A DNA stretch of 64,000 nt from Mangifera indica (GCF_011075055.1 NC_058140.1:6983488-7047487), one strand, 5' to 3'; counted from the first letter of the stretch, positions 34,380 through 46,369 are shown. Made by a program: numbers and translations. Notes: generated by a model from the letters alone, not told the origin.

Positions 34380-36070
34380 TATAGGGTCTTCCTCATGAAG
34401 GCCTTTTGGTCGGACCTTCAGTTGCTTCAGATCCCCAATTTGAGGTATGAAAATTATTGTAGTTATTATATTTTATATGAAATATCATTTACTATTTTGT
34501 TCTTTTCATGCATATAGGGGACTAGCATTGAGGTATTATCGATCGAGGGTTCTCCCCGAATACCTTCCCTAACCGTAGAGGTAGTGTTTTTTTAAGAAAT
34601 GTCATTGATTGATTTGTCTTTCTAGTTATTATATTTATTTAACAATGTTTTGTCTCATTTTCAGGATGAGCGATTGTGGTTACTTGCTGATATCCCCAGC
34701 GTCAGCAAAAGGACAATGGATATTAGTTCACAAGAGGACTTACAGGAGGATGTTTCCTATGCAATCTATATTTAGGTATATCCATTATAATTAGTATATA
34801 AATATTCATATATACTGATCACTGATAATTTCAAAATTATAATTTTATAGTCCGTCTACGCACGGTTGACCTGACCTTGATAAAGGAATCTCCAGCCAAA
34901 CCTCCTTCGACATACATGGATAAAATAACATTAATCGATTAATTCATGATTGTTACGTAAGATAAAATAATGAATTAATAGTTGTATGTACTTGCAGTTG
35001 GTTTGTACAGCACACGATCGGATCGTTTGGAAGGGTCCGCTCATTCACACCCCGTATACAAATCCAATCAAAGGAAGGGCGAAACAATAACTTAGGACCA
35101 TTCCATCCTCTCCCACAGAGTATGAGGAATCTTTCCTCACATGATACACCAAAGCTGCGACATCCGACGTGCATGATATTTACTTCATTGGGTCGAAGTT
35201 GAAAGACAATTTCTGGCAGATTGTGATAGAGTTATGTGAGTGGTTGACCGATGATGTAAGTTCTCTGTACTATAGAATTTGATTAAAAGTTTGATATATT
35301 CATCAATAACTAACACATTTGAAGTTTTTTATATCATTCTGGTATGTGGATTCCTTTTTGGCTATATTACGTTGGCACCAAGATGATTATCATGCCACTG
35401 TTTCTCAGCGTTGGATGATTGTCCATACATTCTTCATAGGACATGTTGAAATGGCCTAGAAGAGTTGGTAGACCACACCGGATGTGGAGTATCAGTTTTC
35501 GGGGCTCTTCACGATGATGGTTGAGGTAGATTATACCCCGAGATTATTTTACAAACCATGGGGGATGGTCGATAAGGTATAGTATAATAGTATTTTCATT
35601 ATATTTTACGTTGAATTAGTTTATAATCTACACGTGTAACCATTTTAATTTGTCGTTGTTTATAGGATTACATTCCTATAAACTTCAACTACGCACATTG
35701 GGTGGCCAGGGTTATAGATTTTCGTGATTGATCGATTACGGTGTACGACTCTGAGATATTATACTCAGAGAATATGAGGTGTCTCGAACGGCGGATGTGA
35801 CCATGCACAACATTCGTACCTGCATTATTAGAGGTGACAAATTTTTAGACAGCTTCTGGGTAAACTCTACAACATAATCCCCTAGTGTTATACGAGTGAC
35901 GAATGTCCCTCAACAACGAGAAGGCTTCGATGATTGTGGTATGTTTATGTTACATTTTTTTTAGTGTTTGTCATTGTCACGGAGCGTAGATTTTTCCCGA
36001 GAGTCATCTACCTCTATACGTCGACGTTTAGCATCACAGTTGTATTTTCATTGTACGAGTAGATCACGGA
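34380..36070 (+). pseudogene. Ulp1-like (C48) cysteine protease pseudogene in the MULE
   Basis: Ulp1-type proteases cut SUMO or related modifiers from proteins; MULE-borne versions have no settled role. Exon-like blocks with ag/gt edges run from 34391: GLPHEGLLVGPSVASDPQFE, then GTSIEVLSIEGSPRI..., then DERLWLLADIPSVSKRT. Later blocks match the region upstream of the catalytic domain (FWQIVIELCEWLTDD near 35215; FLAILRWHQDDYHATV near 35365). The catalytic part reads DYIPINFNYAHWVARVIDF (His at 35696-35698), ITVYDSEILYSE (Asp at 35747-35749), and PQQREGFDDCGMFML (Gln at 35914, Cys at 35935-35937). The triad is thus present, but a TGA at 35728 between His and Asp, further stops and a frame change make it a pseudogene. 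The N-terminal exon limits are guesses. Confidence 0.8.
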
Positions 36071-36457
36071 TGTATATATAGTTCGCTCAGTGTTTATTTA
36101 TCGCTCATTGTTTATTTAGTTCTTATGTATATGTTTATTGTATGTGCCTCTGTGTGTGATATATTTTGTCTATCATTATATATGGATATGTATTTGATTT
36201 CATTTTTTAAATAATTTTGTCACGGAAATAATTATATGAGATTTGAGTGATGTTATTAGCATTAAATTATAGTATTAGTAAAATACTCAAAAAGCTTATT
36301 CTAACAAATATGAAATGAAGAAATTATTCACAGTAAATTTATTACATCACATGTGAATACAATTACACAGTTGAAACAATAATGAAAATACATTGGTTAC
36401 ATATCACTTGAACAATAGTGATGAATCATATAATTAACAAAACTAAAAAGAAGCTTG
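36071..36457. other. Spacer between the two convergent MULE genes
   Basis: AT-rich, no frame. The two MULE genes point toward each other across it, so it should hold both 3' ends. Confidence 0.5.
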
Positions 36458-39114
36458 TCAAGATCTCAACTCTTTACCTTTTTTGGATGAACATTGTGGG
36501 GCAGAGCTTGGGACTGATGCTGGGCTTTTACATTGGGTTCGGACAGGTCTTGGTTCCTTACAACGACTGCAAATCTTGGATGTAACATTTTCTCCTTGCA
36601 AAGGACGTCGATTTCTATTGGAAGGGTGACCCGGATGACGACTATCGAGAACGAGGGGTAGGATAACTCTTTCTTCTGGTGAATGCAACCATTCTGATTG
36701 GTTTCCAAGAGGATTGACATGTTCATGATATATTACATGATATAATTCAATGCAGAAGAATGGATGAACCCATGTATTGATATTTGTAAGCCTCATGTGT
36801 CTTGCAACAGCAATGGCATGCTTGCATGGAATATGTGAAAGCTGAAAGTTTTTACACATACAAGACATTTCACTAAAGTCCATAGTGCCCATGTGTCTAC
36901 CAAAACCAACAACTTGATACCAAGTAAATGTAATTAGTCGAACCTCTAAGTGTGCAGACTTTCACAGACAATAATTGATCTTTTCCTTCATCCAAGGGGT
37001 GACAAAGTTAGGGTATTCATCTGTAATTTCAAAAAATATTAACAACACATTTGTTAATACTAAACATAAAGGAAGAAGTACATGATCAAATACATAGTTA
37101 TTAACAATTGTGTACATATTTGCATGGTTTCTCCACTCATAAAACCATCGTGCATGGTACCACGAACGAACTCAATGAGTATAGTGATAGGCAGACCCTT
37201 GCATGTCTAACAAGGGTGTTAAATGACTCCGCAATATTAGTTGTCATGATGTTGTATCGATGTCTCGAAAAGTGTGTTCTACTCCAACGCTTAAATCTGA
37301 CCTCACATAGATAAGCCCCAGCTTGAGGGTTCATTGCATCAAGAGATCGCATCATACTCTCAAAATTTGCTTCTGTGTATGATTTCGTGGTTTTCCAATA
37401 TGTACCTGCAACCTACAAGGTGGTAAATAATATGAAAACTTTATGATCAAAATGTATAAAAAAGTTAAACAGAATAAAATTTTAATACTTGTTTAAACAC
37501 GTTACCTTTGAGTCTTGTTTATACTTTGCCCGCATGTTACACAAAAGGTGATGACAACAATATCCATGGTGGACCCCTGGAAAGACTTCAACTATTGTAG
37601 AGTATATACCATGATATCGATCTGGGATCAACGCCAGCTCAGAGAGGTCATGGATGCATTCTTTAATCTTTTTGAGAAACCAATACCATGTGTCATGATT
37701 TTCTTTTTTACCGATACTGAAACCAATGGGGTATATCTGGTTATTACCATCAAGACCCACCGCAAGGAATAAATGACCTAGATATTGATCTTTAAGGAAA
37801 ATAATGTCAATACAAATAACAAGTCGAAGATATTCTCTAAATGCATGAACGGAACATCCTAATGCCATAAAAAATACTTAAATCGATGGTCATTGTCCGT
37901 TTTGATAGTAGTAACGGTTCCCAGATTAGTACACTGTAGATTGTAGCAATAATCTGGTAAGAACATAAATGATTCCTCTAGTGAGCCCTTTAACGAATTT
38001 AAAGTCCAATTTCTTGCCGGTCAAGCCTATGAATATGAAATATCAATTTTATACCGGTCGGTAATATCTACAATTATTTCTTTGGGTTGATAAATTCGAT
38101 CAATCAACACAAACTTTGACCTTATTAATTGACCTAAAGCTCGGGCCGCAACCTGTCTGTGATGTGACATTATTTGATCAACTGAACATGTGTGGGTTGG
38201 ATTCATTTGGTTGATTTGAAACACTTCACTGACTTTGGATTTGGTTGCATGTATATACCACTGATAATTTTCAACTTTGCACTTAATATCCCATTGCCCC
38301 TTGTCAAACTTCTTGACCTAGAATTGAAATCCTTTCAATAGGGAAAATTGTTTTACAACATCTTTCAATTGTACTTTATTATGAAAAATATCATTAAGGT
38401 TTACACCATTCTCTTCTCAGATCAAACTTGTACCACCTAATGATGTTGATAGCTGTGCAGAATAATCAAGAAGCCACCTAAACGGATCAATGGGGATATT
38501 GTCAAAAGTTTGGCTCAGAATAATTTCCACCATCTAAAATAGGATCTTCAAGCTGCAAACTGTTTATACCCTTAGTAACAGGTGGCATATATTCGGGTTT
38601 TACCTCTTCAAAAGAAATATTAGGCATATCATTTCTATTAAAGTCATCCCAGTCGAGAACCCTATATTTGTCTCCATGAGCCCATGAGTTTGCAATGTAC
38701 AATGGGTCATTACTGAAATTAATCAATTTTTCCAAATCATCTTTTTGTTTTACTCTACTAATTTCTTCTTCATCTTCTTCTTTTTCCTCTTGTTTTTCAA
38801 TTGGGGTACATGTAACAAAAACAAGAATACATTCCTGTAAGTATTGAGACATATCAATAAGACTTTGGACATCTTTATCATTTTGGATCTATACAACACA
38901 GTCAAAGTTCAATTTTTTTTGGTTTTATTAATAGTTGAAGGTAGTTTTTCATTAGATCAAAACCGCAAGACTCATTCAAAAGCTAAATAAATCCCTCAAG
39001 TGTTGTTTCATAAGGAATTTTAATTAATTGTTTAGATCCTCTAACATATTTCATTGTGTTGTCATCCCCTTGAATCTATTCTTCTTGGTAACGAACCGAT
39101 GCATAACCATCCAT
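36458..39114 (-). pseudogene. MuDR-type MULE transposase pseudogene
   Basis: DNA-cutting transposase of the Mutator superfamily. The minus strand starts at ATG 39114 (MDGYASVRYQEE, then a stop), an N-terminal domain seen in MULE proteins. An acidic linker follows (EEKEEDEEEISRV near 38790). The MuDR plug domain reads VKKFDKGQWDIKCKVE and VFQINQMNPTHTCSVDQI (38330-38150). The DDE core is at 37868-37130: first Asp in VICIDIIFLKD (37808), LAVGLDGNNQIYPIGF, second Asp in LIPDRYHGI (37622), HGYCCHHLLCN, and Glu in MTTNIAESFN (37229). A SWIM zinc finger ends the protein: C-M-C...C-K-H at 36862-36818. Stops and frame breaks divide it into about five open pieces. All three catalytic residues survive, so the decay may be fairly recent. 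It would have moved this element and the short copy next to it. Confidence 0.9.
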
Positions 39115-39204
39115 TTTAATTATCAATCTTACAATGATAAACTTTTGAAAAAAATTGATCATTTATAACAAAAAATCTATAATAACTATTTATAACAGTC
39201 TTAC

Positions 39205-40260
39205 AATAATTAATATCAAAATACCCCTCATATTTTTTTAATATTTTATTTAATCTCCTATAATTATTTAACATTTTATTTAACACCCTTGTAAGTTATC
39301 TTGTATCAAAATAAATCTATCTATTCTTAACATTCCATTTAAAACATTTTTACAATGTTTAATATCAAAATACCCCCTATAATTATCTAATTTTTTTTAG
39401 CACTCTTGTATATTATCTTATATCAAAATACATCTATCTATTCTTAACAATTCATTTAAAATGTTCTTCTAATGTCTAATATCAAAATACCCCTATATTT
39501 TTCTAATATTTCATTTAACCCCCAATAATTATCTAACATTTTATTTAACAACTTTGTATGTTATTTTGTATCAAAATGTATCCATCTATTCTTAACATTT
39601 CATTTAAAACATTCTTACAAGGTTTTATATCAAAATACCCCCCATGTTTTTATAACATCTTTTTATCCCTCATGCTTATCTAATATTTCAATTAATACCC
39701 TCGTATGTTCCGTTGTATCAACATACTTCATTTATTCTTAACATATTATTTAAATCTTTAATATATTATGTAAATCAAAATACTCCCATATTTTTTCTAA
39801 CATTTTAATTAACCCCCTTATAATTATCTAACCTTTTATTTAACACAATTTTATATTATCTTGTATCAAAATACATCTATATATTCTTAACTTATTATTT
39901 AAATCCTTCATATATTATGTAATATCAAAATACCCCCATATTTTTATAATATTTTTTTACCTCCTATAATTACCTAACATTTCATTTAACACCCTTGTAT
40001 GTTTTCTCATATCAAAATGCATCTATATATTCTTAACATTTCATTTATAATGCTCTTACAATGTTTAATATCAAAATACCTCTCATATTTTTATAACATT
40101 TCATTTGATCTCTCATAATTATCTAACACTACATTTAACACCATTGTATGTTGTCTTATATCAAAATATATATATCTATTCCTAACATGTTATTTAAATA
40201 TTTTATATATTGCATAATATCAAAATGCCCCCATATTTTTCTAACATTCAATATATTATT
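39205..40260 (+). repeat. MULE subterminal tandem array, about 120-150-bp unit
   Basis: Repeated word order 'aatatcaaaatacccc', 'ttaacccc..taattatctaac', 'tgtatgttatcttgtatcaaa' and 'ctattcttaacat'. About seven copies; one near 39360 is shorter. It lies upstream of the transposase start, opposite the 118-bp array at the left end. Confidence 0.88.
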
Positions 40261-41039
40261 ACATCACATATGAATTAGATTTAACAAATAAAATTAAGTT
40301 TTGAATTAAGATTTACATAAATACCTTTTTTTATGATTTGACATTTTTTTATTTGAATTTTAAAATACGAACTTTTCTTTTTCTAAACGAACTTGTATTA
40401 ATTGATATTGAGTAAAAATAAGAGTGAGAGTGAGTGTTTGAGTGCCATGAGAAGTATGTATGATAAGAGTAAGTGAGAAGATTTATATAGATGTGATAAA
40501 AGTTAATTTTAGTATTTTAAAAAAAGGGAAATTATAATAAATGGCCAAAATTAAGGGGGTTTAAGCGAAATTACCTAAAACAATAAGGTTTAAGCAAAAA
40601 TGCCTAACTTTTGTGAAATGACAAAACTGCCCCTATATATAAACAAGGAATTCCCATGGTAATTTTCCACGGTTTCACTGTGCAAATTCAAAGAAAATCA
40701 CCCTTCCCACGGTCATCCCATGGTGGAAGAGATTTCCGTCGATTTTCGTATTTTTCGACAACTGAAAATGACAAATAAGGATAGTACATCATCCCACATC
40801 TTGTTTGAATCAATTTATTAATAGGATTATTGAGATTTGAGGGAGATTTTGAGGTTTGAATGTTTAGGGTTTTGATTTTGAACAATGAATAAAATGTTTT
40901 GATTTTTGGTTGTTTTGCTTGAATTTCTTGAGGGGTTTTGTGTTATTTGATGTGTAGATTTGATTTGTATTGAAATTAGAGGCTGAAATGACGATTTTTG
41001 ATCGGAAAATGGATTAGATCTGCTGACGCTGAGTAATCT

Positions 41040-41057
41040 CCCACAGGCGCCTGTGGG
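41040..41057. repeat. Perfect 18-bp palindrome
   Basis: CCCACAGGCGCCTGTGGG reads the same on both strands. It is unusually GC-rich for the region and lies inside the short MULE. Confidence 0.95.
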
Positions 41058-41096
41058 ATAGGGGGGAAATTTAACGTTTTTAAAATTTTAGGGAGA

Positions 41097-41131
41097 GGGG
41101 GAACAGGGGAACAAGGGGAGATCCACGGGGG
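41097..41131 (+). other. G-quadruplex-type motif
   Basis: Four G-runs of 4-5 bases (41097-41101, 41106-41109, 41115-41118, 41127-41131) with loops of 4, 5 and 8 bases. Together with the palindrome it makes a short GC-rich island in the non-autonomous MULE. Confidence 0.8.
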
Positions 41132-42090
41132 TCCATGAGAAATTTTAAACTGAATCGTGGGGCAGTCCGTGAAAACCGTGGGTTGGGTGGAAATTAATTT
41201 TTTTAAAACTATAGGATATATATGATATAGACTTTGAACGATCATAACTTTTGATCCGGAAGGAGTTACGAGGCCTATAATATATCAACATGAAACTCGT
41301 TTCGAGCTCTATAACGAGAATCAACTTTGCTGGTTGCACCAAATTCTGAGGCCAAAATAAAACTGTTTTAATGTGTATTATGTAGTTTTTTTTAATCAAA
41401 TTTAGGATTTCGGTTTTTATGATTTTGAGTTTGTTTGTGACCGGACTAGACTTTTTTGATATGTAATTTTCAAATTTGATATTTGTAATTACGATGTGTT
41501 TTTTAGACACGTTTTACGATGTAATTACAAAATTTTTGATCAATTTTTTAGTTTTCTCATTCATAAGCTATTTGAATATGTAGTTTTCAAAATTCAGATA
41601 TTTTTTTAGATTTTCATGTAATTTTTTTATTATTGATATTCTAAAATATTTCAATATATCTATTTATTCATATCATGTTATTTTCAATATAGTTTTCACG
41701 AATTGATTTTTTTCGATTTGAATTCAAGAATACAAATTTTATCTTTTTGAAAATTTTTCGTTTCTAATTTTTTTTTCTTTTTTAGACACAAATTTTTATT
41801 CATATCATGTTATTTTCCATTTTTTCTTTTCAATATACTCAAATTTTTTTGATATTGAGTAAAAATAAAATTGAAAGTGAATGTTTGAGTGATATGAGAA
41901 GTGTGTGTAATAAGAGTGAGTGAGGGGGTTTATATATATGTGGTGAAGGGTAATTTTAGTATTTTAAAAAAAGTTTATGGTATTTTTGCTTAAAAATAGT
42001 GAATTTTGGTATTTTTGATTAAGAATAGTGAAATTGAGTATTTTTACTTAATAGAAGGATAATTTGACTATTTATTATATATTTTTTTAA

Positions 42091-42679
42091 AAAAAGTTTA
42101 AAATATTTTTACTTAAAAATAGAAAAAATAGATATTTTTATTGAACATATGTATTTATTATAATTTTTCAAAATAGACCAACAAAAAGACCCCAGCTATT
42201 GAAAAAACGTTTCACTGATCAGAGACGCATAGAGTTTTAGAGACAGACCTCGCGTTTGCAGTTACTTGTTGGGTCTATAGCTATTTCCAGAGCATAGGGT
42301 CCCAACCAAAGGAGGCATGTTTGTGTCAGAGTACTAGTTTCCCTGCCCAAAATCATTTATGGTGCACGCATTCATGTGAACTTGCCTATTGGATCATTCA
42401 TCTCTCTTGATGTCATCATCACTATCGGGAACTGCCCAGCACTTCTCTTTCATTTTGTCATTGTCATCCAAACTGTTTTTAAATCACTAGACTACGCTAT
42501 GTTTATGTAAGAATTTCAAGACGTGAAAAAATAAATACATTTGCTTTACTGCTTCCCTTTCATCGGAAACTATTAATTATTTTGGCTTTGCCTTTAATTT
42601 TGATCGGTTCTTTTTATTTAAACAAATAAATGACAATTTTAATTTATATCATGGGAAATTGAATTTTTTTTTTAACTCT

Positions 42680-42729
<50 letters not shown>

Positions 42730-43180
42730 TATTATATTAAAATCTAAATAAAAATAACATAATAGTATTTTATTTTTTTAAAATATTTTTGTTGGTGTAA
42801 CTCATACTTGCACAAAAACAGAATATAATCTCTCTTTTTTTTTTAGCTTTCAAATGAGAAAAGAATTTATACAGTATGAGAAAAACTCTTCTTCAACAGA
42901 AAAGACATATGATTGAATAATAAATCCTGTGAGAAAACCATTATAAAAGATTCACATTTGACACAAGAGAGAGAGAGATGAAAATTGTTAAATTTATTTA
43001 GAGAATTAACATTTGTTACAAAGATTTCACAACAAAATAATTCATATTCAAGTCAATCTTGATTCAAGCCATTATGTTATGTGTTTTTTTTATGAATCAT
43101 TGAAAATCAAATTATGTATGATAGATTCATATTCATGACTTTTATGAAATTTAATTTTATTGTGATTTCATATTATTAGA
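42091..43180. other. Intergenic, no gene seen
   Basis: AT-rich. TA microsatellite at 42683-42727. No conserved frame or structured repeat otherwise. Confidence 0.5.
42683..42727. repeat. TA microsatellite
   Basis: About 22 uninterrupted TA units. Confidence 0.95.
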
Positions 43181-43189
43181 TTGTTTAAT

Positions 43190-44045
43190 GTTGTTATTTT
43201 ATGTTGTTTTTACTGTTTAAAGTTATTATAATATTGTTTAATGTTATATTAATGATTATAACATTAAAAATTCAGGTCTAAAAAAATTGTAGACAAAGAA
43301 CGGGTTTGGTGATGCCAACCCCTTGGCATTAGGGGTTGGCGTCACCAACCCCCGAATTTATTTTTTTCCTTTTTTCTTACATTTCACTCAATTTTATGTT
43401 GTTTAATGTTGTTATTTCATGTTGTTTTTATTATTTAAAATTGTTATAATATTGTATTGATGATTATAAAATACAAAAATTCAAATATGAAAAATTTTCA
43501 AACAAAGAACGGGTTAGCAACCCCAACCCCTTAGCAGGAGGGGTTGGCCGACATTACTGGTTGGCGACCCCCCAACCCCTTAAAGCCAACCCATTGGCGT
43601 TACGGGTTGATGTCACCAACCTGCGAATTTATTTTTTTCCTATTTTCTTACATTTCACTCAATTTTATGTTGTTTAATATTGTTATTTCATATTGTTTTT
43701 ATTATTTAAAGTTGTTATAATATTATATTGATAGTTATAAAATACAAAAATTCAAATCTAAAAAATTTTTAGATGAAGAACGGGATGACGACGCCAACCC
43801 CTTACGGGATGCGTTACGGGTTGGTGTCACCAACCCCAGAATTTATTTTTTTTTTGTTTTCTTTCATTCCACTTAATTTTATATTGTTTAATGTTATTAT
43901 TTCATGTTGTTTTTATTATTTAAAGTTGTTATAATATTGTATTGATGATTATAAAATATGAAAATTTAAGTCTAAAAAATTTTCAGACGAAGAACAGGTT
44001 GGCGATGCGAACCCCTTGGCATTAGCTAGCCCCTCGAATTTATTA
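43190..44045. repeat. Tandem array of about 210-bp units with GC-rich hairpins
   Basis: Each unit has an AT-rich part ('ttaatgttgttatttcatgt' and 'gttataatattgta') and a GC-rich core after 'gaagaacgggtt'. Core starts fall near 43297, 43505, 43775 and 43988, about 210 bp apart, except one unit with about 60 extra bp. Cores hold inverted words such as GGGGTTGG-CGTCA-CCAACCCC and CCAACCCC...GGGGTTGG. No reading frame is conserved. Confidence 0.88.
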
Positions 44046-44623
44046 ATTTTTTTTGTTTTTTTTCATTATACTCAATTCCTTTTTTCTATTTTTGCAAAGT
44101 TGTTGTACATTTACGTGAATGAAGGAAATAAGCATTTAAAAGTATTCTCTCCAAGTTTCTGTGCAATATTCCCTGTACAAATATTCCTGCCATATTTGCT
44201 TTGCTTCTTGGGATATTTTATATATATATATATTATATGATTTATTCTTTGCATATTCAACGTCAAGTCATTTATTGCATGCTCTTCATAAGTGGCTTTT
44301 TAGATTATCTTTTTATATGCTACTTCAATATGAGATTTACATCAACCAAAATTTAGAGAAATAAAACCAAGTGAGTTTATAATTTTTATATATTTAATAT
44401 AAAAAATTTAAACTCTAAAATTTTAAATTCACTTGATCTTATTAAACACATATATATAAATTTTATTTTAAATATTGAGACTAAATATTTATATATGTTC
44501 TATCTCTACAGTGTATAAAAAAAAGAAGTAATATTATTATTTTTGTTTTAGTTTCTTAAGATTAAAGATAAAAATAATAAAAATATTTAAAATATAAAAA
44601 ATATGATATAAATAAATAAATAG

Positions 44624-44654
<31 letters not shown>

Positions 44655-45326
44655 CCAAGGTCAAGGTAAAAATTTTAATTCCTTTTATATTTTTTAAGAA
44701 AATCAATTTGCTATTCCTACTACGACTCTTGGTACATCGAAAGTGTTATTAAATTTGTAGCCTTAGTTAAGATGGAAATAATTAAAGGGTTTGAAAAGAC
44801 AAGTGCTTGGAAAGGTGAAAAAATAGAATAGTTAAGAGCTAGGACAGTGTAGTTTGGGCCTGGTGGGAAGTAGAGTAGAGAGTTTCCAAACAACTTGAAC
44901 TCCATCCGGACAATTTTAAGGTGTATTTTAATATAAAAGGACGATGAATCACTTGGTCTCCAACTTTTCAGACACCGAATACAAAGAGGAAAAAAGTGGA
45001 AACATGTGAATGTGATAATATTATATTATTATCTTCTGCTACTTATCAGAATGCACATTTTCAATCTGATCGACCTCCTTTTTATTTTTTCGTCTTCTTC
45101 TCTCCTGCACACCACTGTACGTGTGCCTTACTTTGCGCGACCGGACCCTGCTCGATTCAACTTGTCCACAAAATTGTTGTATGTGTAATTAGGATCCCCT
45201 CCCTTTCCCTTATCATTTTCTTATCTCCAGACGCCCTCCGGGGCCAGTGGCATTATTTGTCTCGAAAACCTTGTATTGTTGCTTCCACGTTAAATATTAT
45301 TAGCCAAAAGACTTGATCCCCTCTAA
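44046..45326. other. Intergenic, no gene supported
   Basis: AT-rich with a TA run at about 44625-44651. A 106-codon frame at 44996-45316 (plus) has no recognised domain, no paralogue in the window and no intron signals, so it is not called. The segment 45100-45260 is less AT-rich than its surroundings. Confidence 0.45.
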
Positions 45327-46094
45327 GGTTTAGAAAAAAATCTAAACTCCTGTCTATTAATTTTTAAAAATATAAAATTTTAGTTATTACCCAATTTTAT
45401 TAGAATTTTTTTTAAAATCAAGAGTAAAACCATTATTTACAAAAAAAGTTAAAAAAATTATAATTTTATCTAATTTTTTCCTTAAATTTTAAAAAATAAC
45501 GATTTTACTCTAATCTAAAACTTTTCCAGTTTTTTAAAAAATGCTTTTTCCCTCTTAAATCTCTAGAGTTTCTATCTTCCATCTCTAGCCATCATATCTA
45601 GTGACGGGAACTGTCGAATAGGAGAGAAAGAGACAACAACCATCTCTTTGCAGAGAAGATTCGCCATCGACGAAGAGACATTGTTGTCTCTTCCTCGATG
45701 TCCAGGAAGAGACGATGACTCTTTCTAAACGTCAATGTCTCTTTGTCGATGAAGATGAAGAGACGTCTTCTTCGACAGTGAATCCCCTTTGTCGGAAGAT
45801 GGTTGTCATCTCTTCCTCTCCTGTTCAACGATTCCAATTGTTGGATATGATGGCTAGAAATGGAAGATAAAAACCCTAGGGATTTAGGGGGCAAAACCAT
45901 TTTTTAAAATTGGAAAGTTTTGGGTTGGGGTGAAATGTTACTTTTTCAAAACCTGGAAGGGGGATGAGATAAAGTTATAATTTTTTAACATTTTTAGTAA
46001 AATGACAGTTTTACTATTGACTGTAATAGAAAATTCTAATAGAACTTTGAGTTTGTGGAAATTGGAGAGTAAGAGTTTGGATTTTCACTAAACC
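45327..46094. mobile_element. Second foldback MITE-like element, 768 bp
   Basis: Left end GGTTTAGAAAAAAATCTAAA; complement of right end GGTTTAGTGAAAATCCAAAC. The inverted arms are about 280 bp each and end in near-identical 'atcttccat.tctagccatc' words (left 45575, right complement near 45855). The centre carries GAAGAGACGA/TCGTCTC-type words, like the 765-bp element at 31784. No target duplication was matched. The 100-codon minus frame at 45598-45900 is incidental. Confidence 0.75.
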
Positions 46095-46369
46095 ATAAGT
46101 GAGAATAAGTCTTTCAGCCAATATCATTCACTTTAACTCTTTCCAGTTAAACTCAAGAAAATGATATTATATAGGCAATTAATTATATCATTTATACGTG
46201 AATTAATCAAATGGTATAGATAAAAGACTTTATATCTTGGAAAAAAAAGAAAACTAAGATATGATAAATTCAACAATTTTCATGATCTCTCCAATATGTC
46301 AAACTCGTCTCCTATAATCTCAAAATTTCATTTTATCTTTATCTTGTATCATTGGAAGATAACGATTAT

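Larger units (their letters stand above)
32973..40525. mobile_element. MULE carrying a Ulp1-like protease gene and a MuDR-type transposase
   Basis: About 7.5 kb. The left end GGGAAATTAAATTAAATGGC has a near copy at 40526 in the same orientation, and the right end (about 40400-40525) is repeated at about 41850-41985. Inside, a Ulp1/C48 cysteine-protease pseudogene is on the plus strand and a MuDR transposase pseudogene on the minus strand, convergent. Each lies next to its own subterminal tandem array (about 118-bp units left, about 120-150-bp units right). Protease-carrying MULEs (Kaonashi/KI-MULE group, also reported in cucurbits) are established knowledge; membership is inferred from the gene pair. 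The terminal inverted repeats are weak and no 9-bp duplication could be matched, as the right end is joined to the next copy. Confidence 0.82.
40526..42090. mobile_element. Short non-autonomous MULE in the same orientation
   Basis: The left end repeats the autonomous MULE left end (40526-40860 matches 32973-33310, including 'ggccaaaattaaggg', 'tccacggtttcactgtg' and 'ttgagggagattttgaggt'). The right part (about 41850-41985) repeats the right part of the larger element. The complement of the outer right end (ATAATAAATAGTCAAATTA) matches the left end ATAATAAATGGCCAAAATTA. It has no transposase or protease. A second similar TATTTATTATAATTTTT lies at 42152-42168, so the exact right limit is uncertain. 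Confidence 0.72.

Noticed and set aside
44996..45316. 106-codon plus-strand frame
   Set aside because: No domain, no splice structure, AT-rich surroundings, and an overlapping second frame of similar quality.
45598..45900. 100-codon minus-strand frame
   Set aside because: Lies across the second foldback element; composition follows its inverted repeat.
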